From: Sphingopyxis italica
GTDB lineage: Bacteria > Pseudomonadota > Alphaproteobacteria > Sphingomonadales > Sphingomonadaceae
Length of the DNA stretch: 64,000 nucleotides
Assembly (NCBI RefSeq): GCF_011926545.1
Contig: NZ_JAATIT010000001.1
Span: 1,134,469-1,198,468 of the forward strand
Reading direction: 5' to 3'
Part shown: one piece after another, positions 51,606 through 62,698 of the stretch
How the letters are laid out: each line of letters begins with the position of its first letter
Position numbering within the stretch: the first letter of the stretch is position 1
Made by a program: the position numbers and the translations under genes
The notes under the pieces: generated by a model
The model's input: only the letters and a program-made list of their open reading frames with translations
Told to the model about the DNA's origin: nothing
Database searches by the model: none

Positions 51606-51803
51606 ATGACCCAGCCCGCACCCGAAACCATTCGCACGCCCAAGACCCGCATCGCCTGCGACGGCACCGGCGACGGCCTCGCCGATGCGGCGCTCGGCCA
51701 CCCGCGCGTATGGCTGGAAATCGACACCGACGAAGGTTTCGCCGACTGCGGCTATTGCGACCGGCGCTTCGTCCTGATCGGCGGGATCGCCGATAAAAGT
51801 TAA
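51606..51803 (+). CDS. Zinc-finger domain protein, zf-CHCC (NDUFS6-like)
   Basis: A 65-residue protein ending GFADCGYCDRRFVLIGG. The Cys-x2-Cys pair, the upstream Cys (IACDGTG) and the His in GHPRVWLEI match the CHCC zinc finger of the NDUFS6 subunit of complex I, and bacterial members of this length are common in alphaproteobacteria. It could bind zinc and assist complex I, as the mitochondrial protein does. Start MTQPAPETI is preferred over the longer frame from 51555. Confidence 0.88.
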   Translation: MTQPAPETIRTPKTRIACDGTGDGLADAALGHPRVWLEIDTDEGFADCGYCDRRFVLIGGIADKS

Positions 51804-51925
51804 GCGTCGGCGGGATCGTCGATGACAGTTAAGCGCCGGCGGAAGTAAACGCCGCTTTTACCAGCCCCGTGCACCCGCGATGAAGGTCCCGCTGGCATAG
51901 TCTGTGCCAGACAGGAGCAGAATCT

Positions 51926-52480
51926 GTGGGGATTCAAGGGACCAGACAGTGTCGGGGCGCTGCTCGCACCCTGACCATCGCCGTTGCCACGGCCAGCGCG
52001 GCGCTATGCGCGCCCGCTTATGCCGCCGACATGAACGCGACCGCCAATGCGGCGGTCGTTCGTCCGAACACGCTGATCAAGACCGACGATCTCGACTTCG
52101 GCACGCTGCTCGGCGGGCCGGGGGGCGGCACCGTCACGATCAATCCCGTGACCAACGGACGCAGCGCAACCGGCGGCGCGACGCTCGTCGGCAGCGACGG
52201 CCGGCGGGCGGTGTTCCAGGGCACCGGCGGCATTTTCCTGATCACCGTGTCGGGCAGCACTTCGGTCACGCTAACGCGCGCGGGCGGCGGCGCGGCGCCG
52301 ATGACCGCCAGCCTCGTCCGCGCCGCGACCACCAGCGGCGGCGGCATCGCCTTGCTCGGCGCGACATTGCTGCCGAGCGGGGTGCAGACCTATTATATCG
52401 GCGGCACGCTCACCGTCCCCGCGAACCAGCCCGCGGGCGATTACAGCGGGACGTTTACGCTGACGGTCAATTATCTCTGA
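51926..52480 (+). CDS. DUF4402 domain secreted protein, second copy
   Basis: A 184-residue protein from a GTG start with a signal peptide ending CAPAYAADM. DUF4402 features are LIKTDDLDFGTLLGGPGGGT, VTINPVTNGRSATGGATLVG and the ending NQPAGDYSGTFTLTVNYL, closely parallel to the gene at 50888. The pair probably arose by duplication and diverged; they are separated by the zf-CHCC gene. A surface or pilus-like role is inferred from the fold. Confidence 0.85.
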   Translation: MGIQGTRQCRGAARTLTIAVATASAALCAPAYAADMNATANAAVVRPNTLIKTDDLDFGTLLGGPGGGTVTINPVTNGRSATGGATLVGSDGRRAVFQGTGGIFLITVSGSTSVTLTRAGGGAAPMTASLVRAATTSGGGIALLGATLLPSGVQTYYIGGTLTVPANQPAGDYSGTFTLTVNYL

Positions 52481-52522
52481 CGAACCTTTGCGGTCGGCGA
52501 GCGCAGCGCTTATATCCATCCT

Positions 52523-53965
52523 ATGACAAGCCCCACCGATCCCCGCCGCTTCCTCTATCGCGCCGACGCGCTCGACCCCGATCTTGCGCAGGCGCTCGCG
52601 CGCGAGGCACTCGCCAAGGCCGACGACGGCGAGCTCTACCTGCAATATCGCGCGACCGAGAGCTTCGGCTTCGACGACGGCCGGCTCAAGACCGCCGATT
52701 ATTCGACCGACGCCGGTTTCGGCCTCCGCGCGGTGTCGGGCGAGATGACGGGCTTTGCCCACGCCAGCGACATCAGCGCCGGCGCGATCCGCCGCGCCGC
52801 CGAGACGCTGGCGCTGCTCGACCCCGCAAGCCAGGCGCACGCCGCCCCGCCGCCGCGCACCAACCGCCACCTCTATGACGAAGCGAACCCGCTCGACCTC
52901 ATCCCCTTCGCGAAAAAGGTCGCGCTCTGCCAGGAAATCGACGCCGCCGCGCGCGCGCGCGATCCGCGCATCGTGCAGGTGTCGGTCGCGCTCGCGGGTA
53001 GCTGGTCGGTGGTCGAGATCGTCCGCGCCGACGGCTTCCTCGCGACCGATATCCGCCCGCTCGTCCGCCTCAACGTCTCGATCGTCGTCGAAGAGAATGG
53101 GCGCCGCGAATCGGGCTATTTCGGCCTCGGCGGCCGCTACATGTACGACCATCTGTTCGAACCCGCACAGTGGAACCGCGCGATCGACGAGGCGCTGAAC
53201 CAGGCGCTCGTCAATCTGCGCGCGGTCGACGCGCCCGCGGGCGAGTTCACCGTGCTGCTCGGGCCCGGCTGGCCCGGCGTGCTGCTCCACGAAGCGGTCG
53301 GCCACGGGCTCGAGGGCGATTTCAACCGCAAGGGCACCAGCGCCTTTTCGGGAAGAATTGGAGAGCGCGTCGCGGCTCCGGGGGTGACGGTCGTCGATGA
53401 CGGCGCGATGGACAGTCCCGTCGGCGGCGGCCGCCGCGGCTCGCTCAGCATCGACGACGAAGGCACGCCGACCGGTGAGACGGTGCTAATCGAGGACGGT
53501 GTTTTGAAGGGCTATATGCAGGACCGCCTCAACGCGCGCCTGATGGGGGTCGAACCCACGGGCAACGGACGGCGCGAGAGTTTCGCGCACGCACCGATGC
53601 CGCGGATGACCAACACCTTCATGAAGGGCGGAAACGACGATCCCGCCGAGCTGCTCGGTCGCGTCAAGAACGGCATTTTCGCCAAAAGCTTCGGCGGCGG
53701 GCAGGTCGACATCGTCTCGGGCAAGTTCGTCTTCAGCTGCACCGAGGCGTACAAGATCGAGAATGGCAAGCTTGGCGACTCGATCAAGGGCGCGACCCTG
53801 ATCGGCGACGGGCCGAGCGTGCTGACGAAAGTCACCGGCATCGGCAACGACATGGCGATCGACGAAGGCATCGGCATCTGCGGCAAGGGCGGCCAGAGCG
53901 TCCCCGCCGGCGTCGGCCAGCCGACCTTGCTCGTGAACGGGCTGACCGTCGGCGGGACGGCGTAA
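52523..53965 (+). CDS. tldD: Metalloprotease TldD
   Basis: A 480-residue protease subunit. The metal site is LLHEAVGHGLEGDFNRKGTS (HExxxH), preceded by GPGWPGVLLH; further family blocks are TGETVLIEDGVLKGYMQDR, RMTNTFMKGG and GKFVFSCTEAYKIENGK. TldD with its partner TldE (PmbA) forms a heterodimer that degrades unfolded peptides and matures some RiPPs such as microcin B17. tldE is not in the window. The gene begins 42 bp after the DUF4402 gene. Confidence 0.96.
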   Translation: MTSPTDPRRFLYRADALDPDLAQALAREALAKADDGELYLQYRATESFGFDDGRLKTADYSTDAGFGLRAVSGEMTGFAHASDISAGAIRRAAETLALLDPASQAHAAPPPRTNRHLYDEANPLDLIPFAKKVALCQEIDAAARARDPRIVQVSVALAGSWSVVEIVRADGFLATDIRPLVRLNVSIVVEENGRRESGYFGLGGRYMYDHLFEPAQWNRAIDEALNQALVNLRAVDAPAGEFTVLLGPGWPGVLLHEAVGHGLEGDFNRKGTSAFSGRIGERVAAPGVTVVDDGAMDSPVGGGRRGSLSIDDEGTPTGETVLIEDGVLKGYMQDRLNARLMGVEPTGNGRRESFAHAPMPRMTNTFMKGGNDDPAELLGRVKNGIFAKSFGGGQVDIVSGKFVFSCTEAYKIENGKLGDSIKGATLIGDGPSVLTKVTGIGNDMAIDEGIGICGKGGQSVPAGVGQPTLLVNGLTVGGTA

Positions 53966-53979
53966 GCCTACCGGAAATT

Positions 53980-54009
53980 CGTCATTGCGAGCGTAGCGAA
54001 GCAATGACG
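53980..54009. repeat. Short REP-like hairpin
   Basis: CGTCATTGC and GCAATGACG pair perfectly around 12 bases, 15 bp after the tldD stop. The unit CATTGCGAGCGTAGCGAAGC is a common bacterial interspersed form. It may act as a terminator-like or mRNA-stabilising hairpin for tldD. Confidence 0.6.
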
Positions 54010-54127
54010 ACGAAGTGTGATCCCGCTCACTTGGCGTTCGCCCCTCCCGCGCATATAGGATAGCCAAACAGAAACAAGAATCGGTCGCATCATCCGCGGG
54101 GGCAGCCTCCGCAACAGGGAGGGTAAT

Positions 54128-55363
54128 ATGCGTTCGACTCTGCGTTTCGTTTCCGTGGCCACCGTCGCCGCGATGCTCGCCGCCGTTCCCGGTTCGGCGC
54201 AAAAGACCACCGGCCCCAAGGAACGTTATGAAATGGACGTCGCGACCGCGTCGGGCTTCGCCGCCATGACCGCGGGCGGGCGCAAGCCCGGGATCGGCGG
54301 GATGATGGGGATGATGTTCGGCGGCGGCCCCGACAATCAGGTCGCGCGCACGATCGAGCTGCGCCTGGGGTCGAACCAGCCGCCGACGAAGCCGCCGGTC
54401 CGCGGCGACCATTATTTCCAGCCGCAGGCGAAGCTCGGCGCGTCGCTGCCGCTCTGGGGGCCCGAACCCGGCACGCCCCGCCCGCGCGAGGATGGCAACG
54501 AAATGCCCGGCAATTTCGAGCGGCCCAAGGGCCGTTTGCTGCTGTTCTGGGGCTGCGGCGCCAAGGCCGGGCCGGGACAGCCCGTGGTGATCGATTTCGC
54601 GAAGGTCGCCGCCGGACAGGTGCCGCCGAACCTCTTCACCTCGACCGTCCCGCGCATCCGCGAGGTGATGGCGTCGAACAGCGCCTCCTACGCCGGCTGG
54701 CCGAACGGCAAGTCGTCGAAGGCGGTGCCGAAGGACAGCTCGCTGCTCGGCGCGCATCGCATTGCGAGCAATGCCGGGCCGGAGATCGGCTTCACGCTGG
54801 CGCAGGATTATATGCCCGCGCTCGGCGCCTCGACCGCGCCGCAGGGCGACGGGTCGGTGATGATCCGCTGGAACCAGCTGCAACCCGCGACGGGCTATGT
54901 CGCCTGGGCTTTCGGCGGCATGGACCGCGGCGACGCGGGCGGCGACATGGTGTGGTGGACGAGCAGCAACGCGCGCGAATTCGGCGGCGGCCTGTGGGAC
55001 TGGCTGCCGCCGTCGGTCGTCGCGAACCTCGTCACCAAAAAGATCGTGATGCCGCCCGCGCAGACGAGCTGCCAGATCCCGGCCGAGGTCAAGAAAGCGT
55101 CGGGCGAGATGCTGATCGGCAATCTGAACGCCTTCGGGCCCGAGGCGAATTTCTCCTATCCGCCGAAGCCTGCCGGGGGTGCGGCGTGGAACATCGACTG
55201 GACCGCGAAAGTCCGCTTCCGCTCGCACACGATGCTGATGATCGGCGCCGATTTCGGCGGCATGGGGGGCCGGGCGGGCGGGGACGACGCGGCCGCCGAA
55301 AAGCCGAAGAAAAAGAAGTGCAAGGGTCCGTTCGGCATCCCGCTGCCTGATGGGGCGTGCTGA
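54128..55363 (+). CDS. Secreted protein of unknown function, 411 residues
   Basis: A signal peptide (ending VPGSAQ) is clear. Near residues 56-68 there is a Gly/Met-rich stretch (GIGGMMGMMFGGGPD); the middle has WGCGAKAGPGQP and VIRWNQ-like MIRWNQLQPATGYVAW; the end is a basic KPKKKKCKGPFGIPLPDGAC with two Cys. It is a well-formed high-GC gene with an expected ribosome-binding sequence (AGGGAGGG) before the ATG. No family is recognised; it looks like a conserved lineage-specific envelope protein. Confidence 0.78.
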   Translation: MRSTLRFVSVATVAAMLAAVPGSAQKTTGPKERYEMDVATASGFAAMTAGGRKPGIGGMMGMMFGGGPDNQVARTIELRLGSNQPPTKPPVRGDHYFQPQAKLGASLPLWGPEPGTPRPREDGNEMPGNFERPKGRLLLFWGCGAKAGPGQPVVIDFAKVAAGQVPPNLFTSTVPRIREVMASNSASYAGWPNGKSSKAVPKDSSLLGAHRIASNAGPEIGFTLAQDYMPALGASTAPQGDGSVMIRWNQLQPATGYVAWAFGGMDRGDAGGDMVWWTSSNAREFGGGLWDWLPPSVVANLVTKKIVMPPAQTSCQIPAEVKKASGEMLIGNLNAFGPEANFSYPPKPAGGAAWNIDWTAKVRFRSHTMLMIGADFGGMGGRAGGDDAAAEKPKKKKCKGPFGIPLPDGAC

Positions 55364-55445
55364 AACGGCGGCGAGTCAGCCCCTGTTCACGCCGCGCGGC
55401 GTAGAAGGGCGCCGGGTAGGCTATGATGAAGACAGGAGTCGAACC

Positions 55446-55847
55446 ATGCGTCACCTCATCCCGGCGCTCATTGCCGCCGCGGCCGTAGCGGCCGCCCCCG
55501 TCGCGACTGCGCGTGAAAAGCTCGAACCCGAAGCCGAGCTTGCCAAGCTGCTCGAAGGCCGCGTCGCCGGCGAGCCGCAGAAGTGTATCCCGCTCTCGAC
55601 CGCGCGCAGCTCGCAAATCATCGACAAGACCGCGATCGTCTACAAGGTCGGCAGCACCCTGTGGGTCAACCGGCCCGAAGGCGGTGCCGAATCGCTCGAC
55701 GATGACGATATCCTCGTCCTCAAGACGTCGGGTAGCCAGCTGTGCAGCATCGACACGCTCGAGCTGCACGATCGGACGAGCCGGATGTACAGCGGCTTCG
55801 TCTCGCTCGGCGAATTCGTCCCCTATCGGCGCGCGAAGGGCGAATGA
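55446..55847 (+). CDS. Small secreted protein, unknown
   Basis: A 133-residue protein with a signal peptide ending PVATAREK. The mature part has two Cys (KCIPLS and LCSIDTLEL) and a core WVNRPEGGAESLDDDDILVL. It starts MRHLIPALIAAA at 55446, 82 bp after the preceding gene. I recall such short proteins as common in sphingomonads and often unnamed. No function can be given. Confidence 0.72.
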   Translation: MRHLIPALIAAAAVAAAPVATAREKLEPEAELAKLLEGRVAGEPQKCIPLSTARSSQIIDKTAIVYKVGSTLWVNRPEGGAESLDDDDILVLKTSGSQLCSIDTLELHDRTSRMYSGFVSLGEFVPYRRAKGE

Positions 55848-55872
55848 GCGGCCAGCTCTAAACCATATTATC

Positions 55873-55948
55873 GTCATCCCGGCGAAGGCCGGGATCTCAC
55901 CGTGGCGACCGATCGTTACGTTGAGATCCCGGCCTTCGCCGGGATGAC
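55873..55948. repeat. Perfect 27-bp inverted repeat, third REP family
   Basis: Arms 55873-55899 and 55922-55948 are exact inverted copies around 22 bases. Each arm is itself a hairpin (TCCCGGCGAAGGCCGGGA). The form ATCCCGGCCTTCGCCGGGAT is a familiar proteobacterial interspersed palindrome. It lies between the 3' end of one gene and the TTG start of the DUF924 gene, 20 bp away. Confidence 0.9.
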
Positions 55949-55968
55949 TCAATGACGGGAAAACAACC

Positions 55969-56538
55969 TTGGCTGAAAAAGGACACGCCCCTCCCCCCGC
56001 CGACTGGGCGCAGCAACTGCTCGCCTTCTGGTTCGACGAACATGGCATGGACGACTGGTACGGCGGCGGCCCCGATTTCGACGCCGAGGTCCGCGAGCTT
56101 GCCGAAGGCTGGCACGAAGCCCTTCGCTCGCAGCCCGCCGAGGCCTTTCTGACCGATCCCGACACCGCGCTCGCCGCGACGATCCTGTTCGATCAGGTGC
56201 CGCGCAACATCTATCGCGGCCACGCCGACGCCTTCGCGACCGACAGCCTCGCCCGCGCGATCGCGCACGGCATCGTCGAGCGTGGCTGGCACGAAGCCTG
56301 GCCCGACGAGCGGCGCCAGTTCGCCTGCCTGCCCTTCCAGCACAGCGAGGACATCGGCGACCAGCGCGAATCGCTGCGCCTCTTCGGCGGGTTCGACGAC
56401 CCCATGTTTCAGGATTTTGCGAAAAAGCATTTCGACATCGTCGACCGCTTCGGCCGCTTCCCGCATCGCAACGATGCCCTCGGCCGCGCGACGCGCGCCG
56501 ACGAGGAAGCGGCGATAGAAGAGGGCAAGAATTGGTGA
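55969..56538 (+). CDS. DUF924 family protein
   Basis: A 189-residue soluble helical protein. Family blocks are LLAFWFDEHGMDDWYGGGPDF, here in the piece LLAFWFDEHG, then ILFDQVPRNIYRG, FACLPFQHSEDI and FGRFPHRNDALGRA. The Gln/His/Asp-rich positions are well kept, but no catalytic role is known. The start is TTG at 55969, because no ATG or GTG lies in frame before the conserved part; the palindrome just upstream may affect its expression. Confidence 0.87.
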   Translation: MAEKGHAPPPADWAQQLLAFWFDEHGMDDWYGGGPDFDAEVRELAEGWHEALRSQPAEAFLTDPDTALAATILFDQVPRNIYRGHADAFATDSLARAIAHGIVERGWHEAWPDERRQFACLPFQHSEDIGDQRESLRLFGGFDDPMFQDFAKKHFDIVDRFGRFPHRNDALGRATRADEEAAIEEGKNW

Positions 56539-56566
56539 TAGGCACGTCGCGAACCGGAGAGCAGCC

Positions 56567-57133
56567 ATGGCCGAATTCACCGATACGCTGACCGACAAGC
56601 ATATCGCCTTCATCGAGAAACAGCCCGTCTTCTTCACCGCGACCGCCGCCGAGGGCGCGCGCATCAATCTGTCGCCCAAGGGCTATTCCGACAGCTTCCG
56701 CGTCCTGTCGCAAGCCCAAGTCGCCTATCTCGACCTTGGCGGATCGGGGAACGAGACGCACGCGCACCTCGCCGCGGACGGCCGGATCACGATCATGTTC
56801 TGCGCCTTCGACCGCAGCGCGCTGATCCTGCGCATCTATGGCCGCGGCCGCCCGGTGTTACCGCAGGACGCCGAATGGGACGCACTGGCGGCGCATTTCA
56901 CGCTGCTTCCCGGGACGCGCCAGATTTTCGTGATCGACGTCGAAAGCGTGCAGACGAGCTGCGGGTGGGGCGTGCCGATGATGGAATTGCAGCACGAGCG
57001 CGACACGCTGCAGAAATACCACCGCCAGGCCGACCGGGATCTGTGGGTCGAGAAATTCAATGAACGCGACCGGAGCATCGACGGCCTGCCGACCCGCCCG
57101 ACCGACCGCTTCATTTCGGGCGAGCCCGCCTGA
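56567..57133 (+). CDS. Pyridoxamine 5'-phosphate oxidase family protein
   Basis: A 188-residue protein with the FMN split-barrel core: PVFFTATAAEGARINLSPKG, YLDLGGSGNETHAHL and IMFCAFDRSALILRIYGRG, then QTSCGWGVPMME. It resembles the general stress/flavin-binding branch rather than true PdxH, as it lacks the PdxH C-terminal. It may bind FMN, haem or F420-like cofactors; activity is unknown. The next gene begins in its stop codon (TGATG). Confidence 0.87.
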   Translation: MAEFTDTLTDKHIAFIEKQPVFFTATAAEGARINLSPKGYSDSFRVLSQAQVAYLDLGGSGNETHAHLAADGRITIMFCAFDRSALILRIYGRGRPVLPQDAEWDALAAHFTLLPGTRQIFVIDVESVQTSCGWGVPMMELQHERDTLQKYHRQADRDLWVEKFNERDRSIDGLPTRPTDRFISGEPA

Positions 57134-57363
57134 TGCCGCTCGTCGAACTCGTCCGTCTCCCCAATGGCGCCGAAGCCGAATTGCTGCGCGGCCGGCTCGA
57201 AAGCGCGGGTGTCCACGCGGTCTGCTTCGACGCGGGCATGAACATCGCCGAAAGCGTCGGGCTGATGATCCCGGTGCGCATCATGGTGCTCGACGAGGAT
57301 CTGGACGAAGCGCGCACGCTGATGACCGAGTTCGAGGGCGGCGGGAACGGAAACGCGGCCTGA
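57133..57363 (+). CDS. DUF2007 domain protein
   Basis: A 76-residue protein with the DUF2007 fold (PII-like ferredoxin-type): ELVRLPNGAEAELLRGRLES, SAGVHAVCFDAG and IPVRIMVLDEDLDEARTLM. Its ATG overlaps the stop of the preceding gene by one base, so the two are coupled. Members are small putative signal-transducing or regulatory proteins. An endonuclease/phosphatase-type gene follows 15 bp later. Confidence 0.85.
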   Translation: MPLVELVRLPNGAEAELLRGRLESAGVHAVCFDAGMNIAESVGLMIPVRIMVLDEDLDEARTLMTEFEGGGNGNAA

Positions 57364-57378
57364 GCGCTTGCAAAGCAG

Positions 57379-58083
57379 ATGATCAAGGTCGCCAGTTACA
57401 ATATGCGCAAGGGCATCGGGCTCGACCGCCGCCGCGATCCCGGCCGGGTGCTGTCGGTGCTCGGCGAGCTCGACGCCGACATCGTCGCGCTGCAGGAAGC
57501 CGACCGCCGTTTCGGCACGCGCGCCAGCGCGATCCCGCCGCACATGTTCGAGGAGCATAGCGACTATGTCCCCGTCGACCTGCTCAGCGGCCGCCCTTAC
57601 GCGATCGGCTGGCACGGCAATGCGCTGCTCGTGCGCAAGGGGGCGGAAGTCGAGGAGAGCCATGCGCTCCACCTGCCGACGCTCGAACCGCGCGGGGCGG
57701 TCGCGGCGACGGTGCGAATCGGCGATACGCGGCTGCGCGTCGTCGGCATGCACCTCGACATTTCGGGGCTCCGCCGCCGCCAGCAGGCGCGCGCGATCCT
57801 GAACCATGTCGCCGAGGGCGAGGCGTTGCCGACGATTCTGATGGGCGACTGCAACGAATGGCGCGCAACCGGGGGCTGCCTCGCCGATTTCGGCGCAGCG
57901 CACCGGCTCGTCGATACCGGCCACAGCTTCCACAGCCGCCGCCCGGTCGCCAGGCTCGACCGCATTTTCGCGACCCCCGACCTCGAAGCGATCGAAGCGG
58001 GCGTCCACCAGAGCGCACTCGCCGCGCGCGCGTCCGATCACTTGCCCATCTGGGCGCGGTTCAGAGCGGCCGCCGACACTTAA
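57379..58083 (+). CDS. Endonuclease/exonuclease/phosphatase (EEP) family protein
   Basis: A 234-residue metal-dependent hydrolase. Motifs are VASYNMRKGIG (Asn), VALQEADRR (Glu), HGNALLVRKG, GMHLDISGLRRRQQARAI, LMGDCNEW (Asp/Asn), LDRIFATPDL and SDHLPIWARF (catalytic Asp-His). All EEP catalytic residues are in place; the substrate may be DNA, RNA or phospholipid, and no signal peptide is seen. Last gene of a run with the flavin-fold and DUF2007 genes. Confidence 0.9.
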   Translation: MIKVASYNMRKGIGLDRRRDPGRVLSVLGELDADIVALQEADRRFGTRASAIPPHMFEEHSDYVPVDLLSGRPYAIGWHGNALLVRKGAEVEESHALHLPTLEPRGAVAATVRIGDTRLRVVGMHLDISGLRRRQQARAILNHVAEGEALPTILMGDCNEWRATGGCLADFGAAHRLVDTGHSFHSRRPVARLDRIFATPDLEAIEAGVHQSALAARASDHLPIWARFRAAADT

Positions 58084-58617
<534 letters not shown>

Positions 58618-58634
58618 TGACAAAGGGGGAAAAC

Positions 58635-59999
<1,365 letters not shown>

Positions 60000-60087
60000 C
60001 GACGAGACAGGAACCCCGTCGCCGCACGTCTCTCTCCTTTCAAACGGCGGCGGCGGGATTCTACCGAGGTTCCTCCTGCGAACCACT

Positions 60088-60116
60088 GGCCGGGGCTTGA
60101 CCCCGGCCTCTTTTTT
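60088..60116 (+). terminator. Rho-independent terminator of the glnK-amtB operon
   Basis: GGCCGGGG and CCCCGGCC make an 8-bp perfect stem around five bases, followed by TCTTTTTT. It lies 89 bp after the amtB stop. Confidence 0.85.
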
Positions 60117-60122
60117 GATTGT

Positions 60123-60166
60123 GGCCGGGACGGCCACGGGCCCGGGGGCCCGCCCCGGCCTTTTTT
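60123..60166 (+). terminator. Second, tandem terminator-like hairpin
   Basis: A long GC-rich imperfect hairpin (GGCCGGGACGG to CCGCCCCGGCC) is followed directly by six T. Together with the stem just upstream it gives a double stop between amtB and the next receptor gene. Confidence 0.7.
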
Positions 60167-60299
60167 ATACTGTGGCCGCGACGCAACAGGTTCGGGTAAT
60201 TATATTGCGCGCAAATCGTCCCCCATTGCGGATCACCCGCAAGAGGCGCACCTTCCCGCCCGGACCAGCGTCAGATTGGCCACCAGGAGGAGGATTATT

Positions 60300-62690
60300 A
60301 TGAATAAACGAGCATCTTTGCTCGCGGGCTTGTCGTGCCTTGCGCTCGCCAGCACCCCGGCAGCGGCGCAGGACGCGCCGACGGGCAGCTATGACGGCAA
60401 CGAGATCATCGTCACCGCGACCAAGCGCGACGCGAGCCTTCAGGACGTTCCCTTTTCGATCAACGCGCAGACCGAGCAGGCAATCGAGCGCGCGAATGCG
60501 AGCACGATCGAGGACCTGTCGCGCAACGTCGCGGGCCTGACCGTCCAGAACCTCGGCCCCGGACAGAGCCAGGTATCGGTGCGCGGCGTTTCGGCGGGCC
60601 AGATCGCGCGCGACCAGCCGGGCGTAAAGGAACAGGTCGGCGTCTATCTCGACGAATCGGTCATCTCGCTGTCGCTTTTCACCCCCGACCTCGACCTGTT
60701 CGACCTCAACCGCGTCGAAACATTGCGCGGACCGCAGGGCACGCTCTTCGGTTCGGGATCGGTCGGCGGCACGCTGCGCTACATCACCAACCAGCCGACC
60801 ACCGACCGCGTCGAGGGCAAGGTCGAGGGCAATGTGAACCTCGTCGACGGCGACGATTTCGGCGGCCATTTGAAAGGCGCGATCAACCTGCCGCTCAGCC
60901 AGAATCTGGCGATGCGCGCGGTCGGCTATTATACGCGCTACGCCGGCTTCATCGACGCGCTGCGCGAAGGCGGCGGGGTCAGCGAGGACGTCAACAGCGG
61001 CGAACGCTATGGCGGCCGCGTGTCGCTCCGCTGGGAGCCCGCCGAGAACCTCTCGATCACCCCGCGTTTCGTCTATCAGAAGGTCACGACCGACGGCTTC
61101 AACCGACAGGAAGTCTATAATCTCTACGCCAACCAGTTCACGACGACGCGCCAGCAGGTGACCTTCGAAGAACGCCAGCAATATCTGCTGCTCGACGAGG
61201 CGTTCGAGGACGAGGTCAAGCTTTTCGACCTCACGATGAACTATACCGGCGACGTCATCGGCGTCACCTCGGTAACGAGCTACACCGACCGCGACATTCT
61301 CGTCAGCCGCGACGCAAGCGCGCTCACCGGCAGCGTCTCGGCCGACCTCGGCTTCCCCGACGCCGGAATCTTGCTGCCGTCGAACCTCGTCGACACCACC
61401 GGGGTCAAGCAGTTCACGCAGGAAGTGCGCGTCAATTCGGCGGATGACGGCCCCTTCCAGTGGCTGATCGGCGGCTATTATGCCAATGTGAAGCGCGACT
61501 ATACGCAGCGCCTGCCGACACCGGGCTACGATGCCGTCACCGATGCGACGCTTGGCGACGGAACCTCTGCGGCGGTGGCGAACGGCTTCGGCCCCAATTC
61601 GCCGTACAATGCCGACATCCCCTATGACCTGTCGCAAATCGCGATCTTCGGCGAGGTCAGCTATGATTTCACCGAACGCCTTACCGCGACAGTCGGCGGC
61701 CGCTATTACGCCTTCGACGAAACGCGGCGCTTCGTATCGGGCGGGCTGTTCACGAACGGCGACAATGACCGCGACAAGACCTCGTCGACCGGCTTCTCGC
61801 CGCGTCTGCTCTTGAGCTACGACGTAGCCGAAGGCATCACGCTCAACGCGCAGGCGTCGAAGGGCTTCCGCCTCGGCGGCGTCAACGATCCCCTGAACCT
61901 GCCGCTCTGCGACGGCGGCGTGCCGAACGGCCCCGACGCCGAAACCTTCGGCGGCCGGCCGCGCTACGACGACGAAACGCTGTGGAACTATGAAGGCGGG
62001 GTGAAGGCGCAGTTCGGCGGCATCACCTTCAACGCCGCGGGCTTCTATACCAAGATCAACAATCTGCAGGTCACCGCCGATGCCGGCAGCTGTTCGTCGC
62101 GCATCGTCTTCAACGCCGACGCGCACACGATGGGGCTGGAGTTCGAGCTGTCGGCGAGCCCCTTCACCGGTCTCGATCTCGGCCTGTCGGGCAGCTATGT
62201 CGAGGCCGAGTTCGATTCGACGCTGACCCGCCCGAACGGGACGGTGATCGAGGGCATCCGCGACGGCAACCGCCTGCCATCGGTGCCGAAATTCCAGATG
62301 GCGGCGAACGCGACCTACAGCTTCCCGATCGACCCGTCGTCGGACACGAACGCCTTCGTCACCGCCTCCTTCCAGCATGTCGGCAGCCGCTACACCCAGC
62401 CGGGCGATCAGGAGAACAACCCGCGGACCTTCGTCCACGGTTTCACCTTCGGCGGCGCGCCAATCGGCTCGGCGACGACGCTCGACCTCAAGCTGCCCGA
62501 TTATCAGCTGGTCAACCTCGGCGCGGGAATCGAGTTTCCGGACGAGCTCGAAATCTCGGTCTATGTGAACAATCTGCTCGACGAAAATGCGCTGCTCGCC
62601 TTCGACCGCGAGCGCGGCGGGCGCGCGCGGCTCGGCTTTGCGACGAACCAGCCGCGGACCTTCGGCGTCACGGTGCGAAAGGGCTTCTGA
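60300..62690 (+). CDS. TonB-dependent receptor
   Basis: A 796-residue outer-membrane receptor. AGGAGGAGG before the ATG at 60300 and the signal peptide ending TPAAAQD fix the start. The plug has EIIVTATKRDASLQDVPFSI, VQNLGPGQSQVSVRGVSAGQ and RVETLRGPQGTLFGSGSVGG, as in receptors of sphingomonads for aromatic or secondary metabolites. The barrel ends VTVRKGF. It stands alone between terminators; the ligand is unknown. An adjacent minus-strand GMC oxidoreductase gene is the only metabolic neighbour. Confidence 0.93.
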   Translation: MNKRASLLAGLSCLALASTPAAAQDAPTGSYDGNEIIVTATKRDASLQDVPFSINAQTEQAIERANASTIEDLSRNVAGLTVQNLGPGQSQVSVRGVSAGQIARDQPGVKEQVGVYLDESVISLSLFTPDLDLFDLNRVETLRGPQGTLFGSGSVGGTLRYITNQPTTDRVEGKVEGNVNLVDGDDFGGHLKGAINLPLSQNLAMRAVGYYTRYAGFIDALREGGGVSEDVNSGERYGGRVSLRWEPAENLSITPRFVYQKVTTDGFNRQEVYNLYANQFTTTRQQVTFEERQQYLLLDEAFEDEVKLFDLTMNYTGDVIGVTSVTSYTDRDILVSRDASALTGSVSADLGFPDAGILLPSNLVDTTGVKQFTQEVRVNSADDGPFQWLIGGYYANVKRDYTQRLPTPGYDAVTDATLGDGTSAAVANGFGPNSPYNADIPYDLSQIAIFGEVSYDFTERLTATVGGRYYAFDETRRFVSGGLFTNGDNDRDKTSSTGFSPRLLLSYDVAEGITLNAQASKGFRLGGVNDPLNLPLCDGGVPNGPDAETFGGRPRYDDETLWNYEGGVKAQFGGITFNAAGFYTKINNLQVTADAGSCSSRIVFNADAHTMGLEFELSASPFTGLDLGLSGSYVEAEFDSTLTRPNGTVIEGIRDGNRLPSVPKFQMAANATYSFPIDPSSDTNAFVTASFQHVGSRYTQPGDQENNPRTFVHGFTFGGAPIGSATTLDLKLPDYQLVNLGAGIEFPDELEISVYVNNLLDENALLAFDRERGGRARLGFATNQPRTFGVTVRKGF

Positions 62691-62698
62691 GGGGCGGC

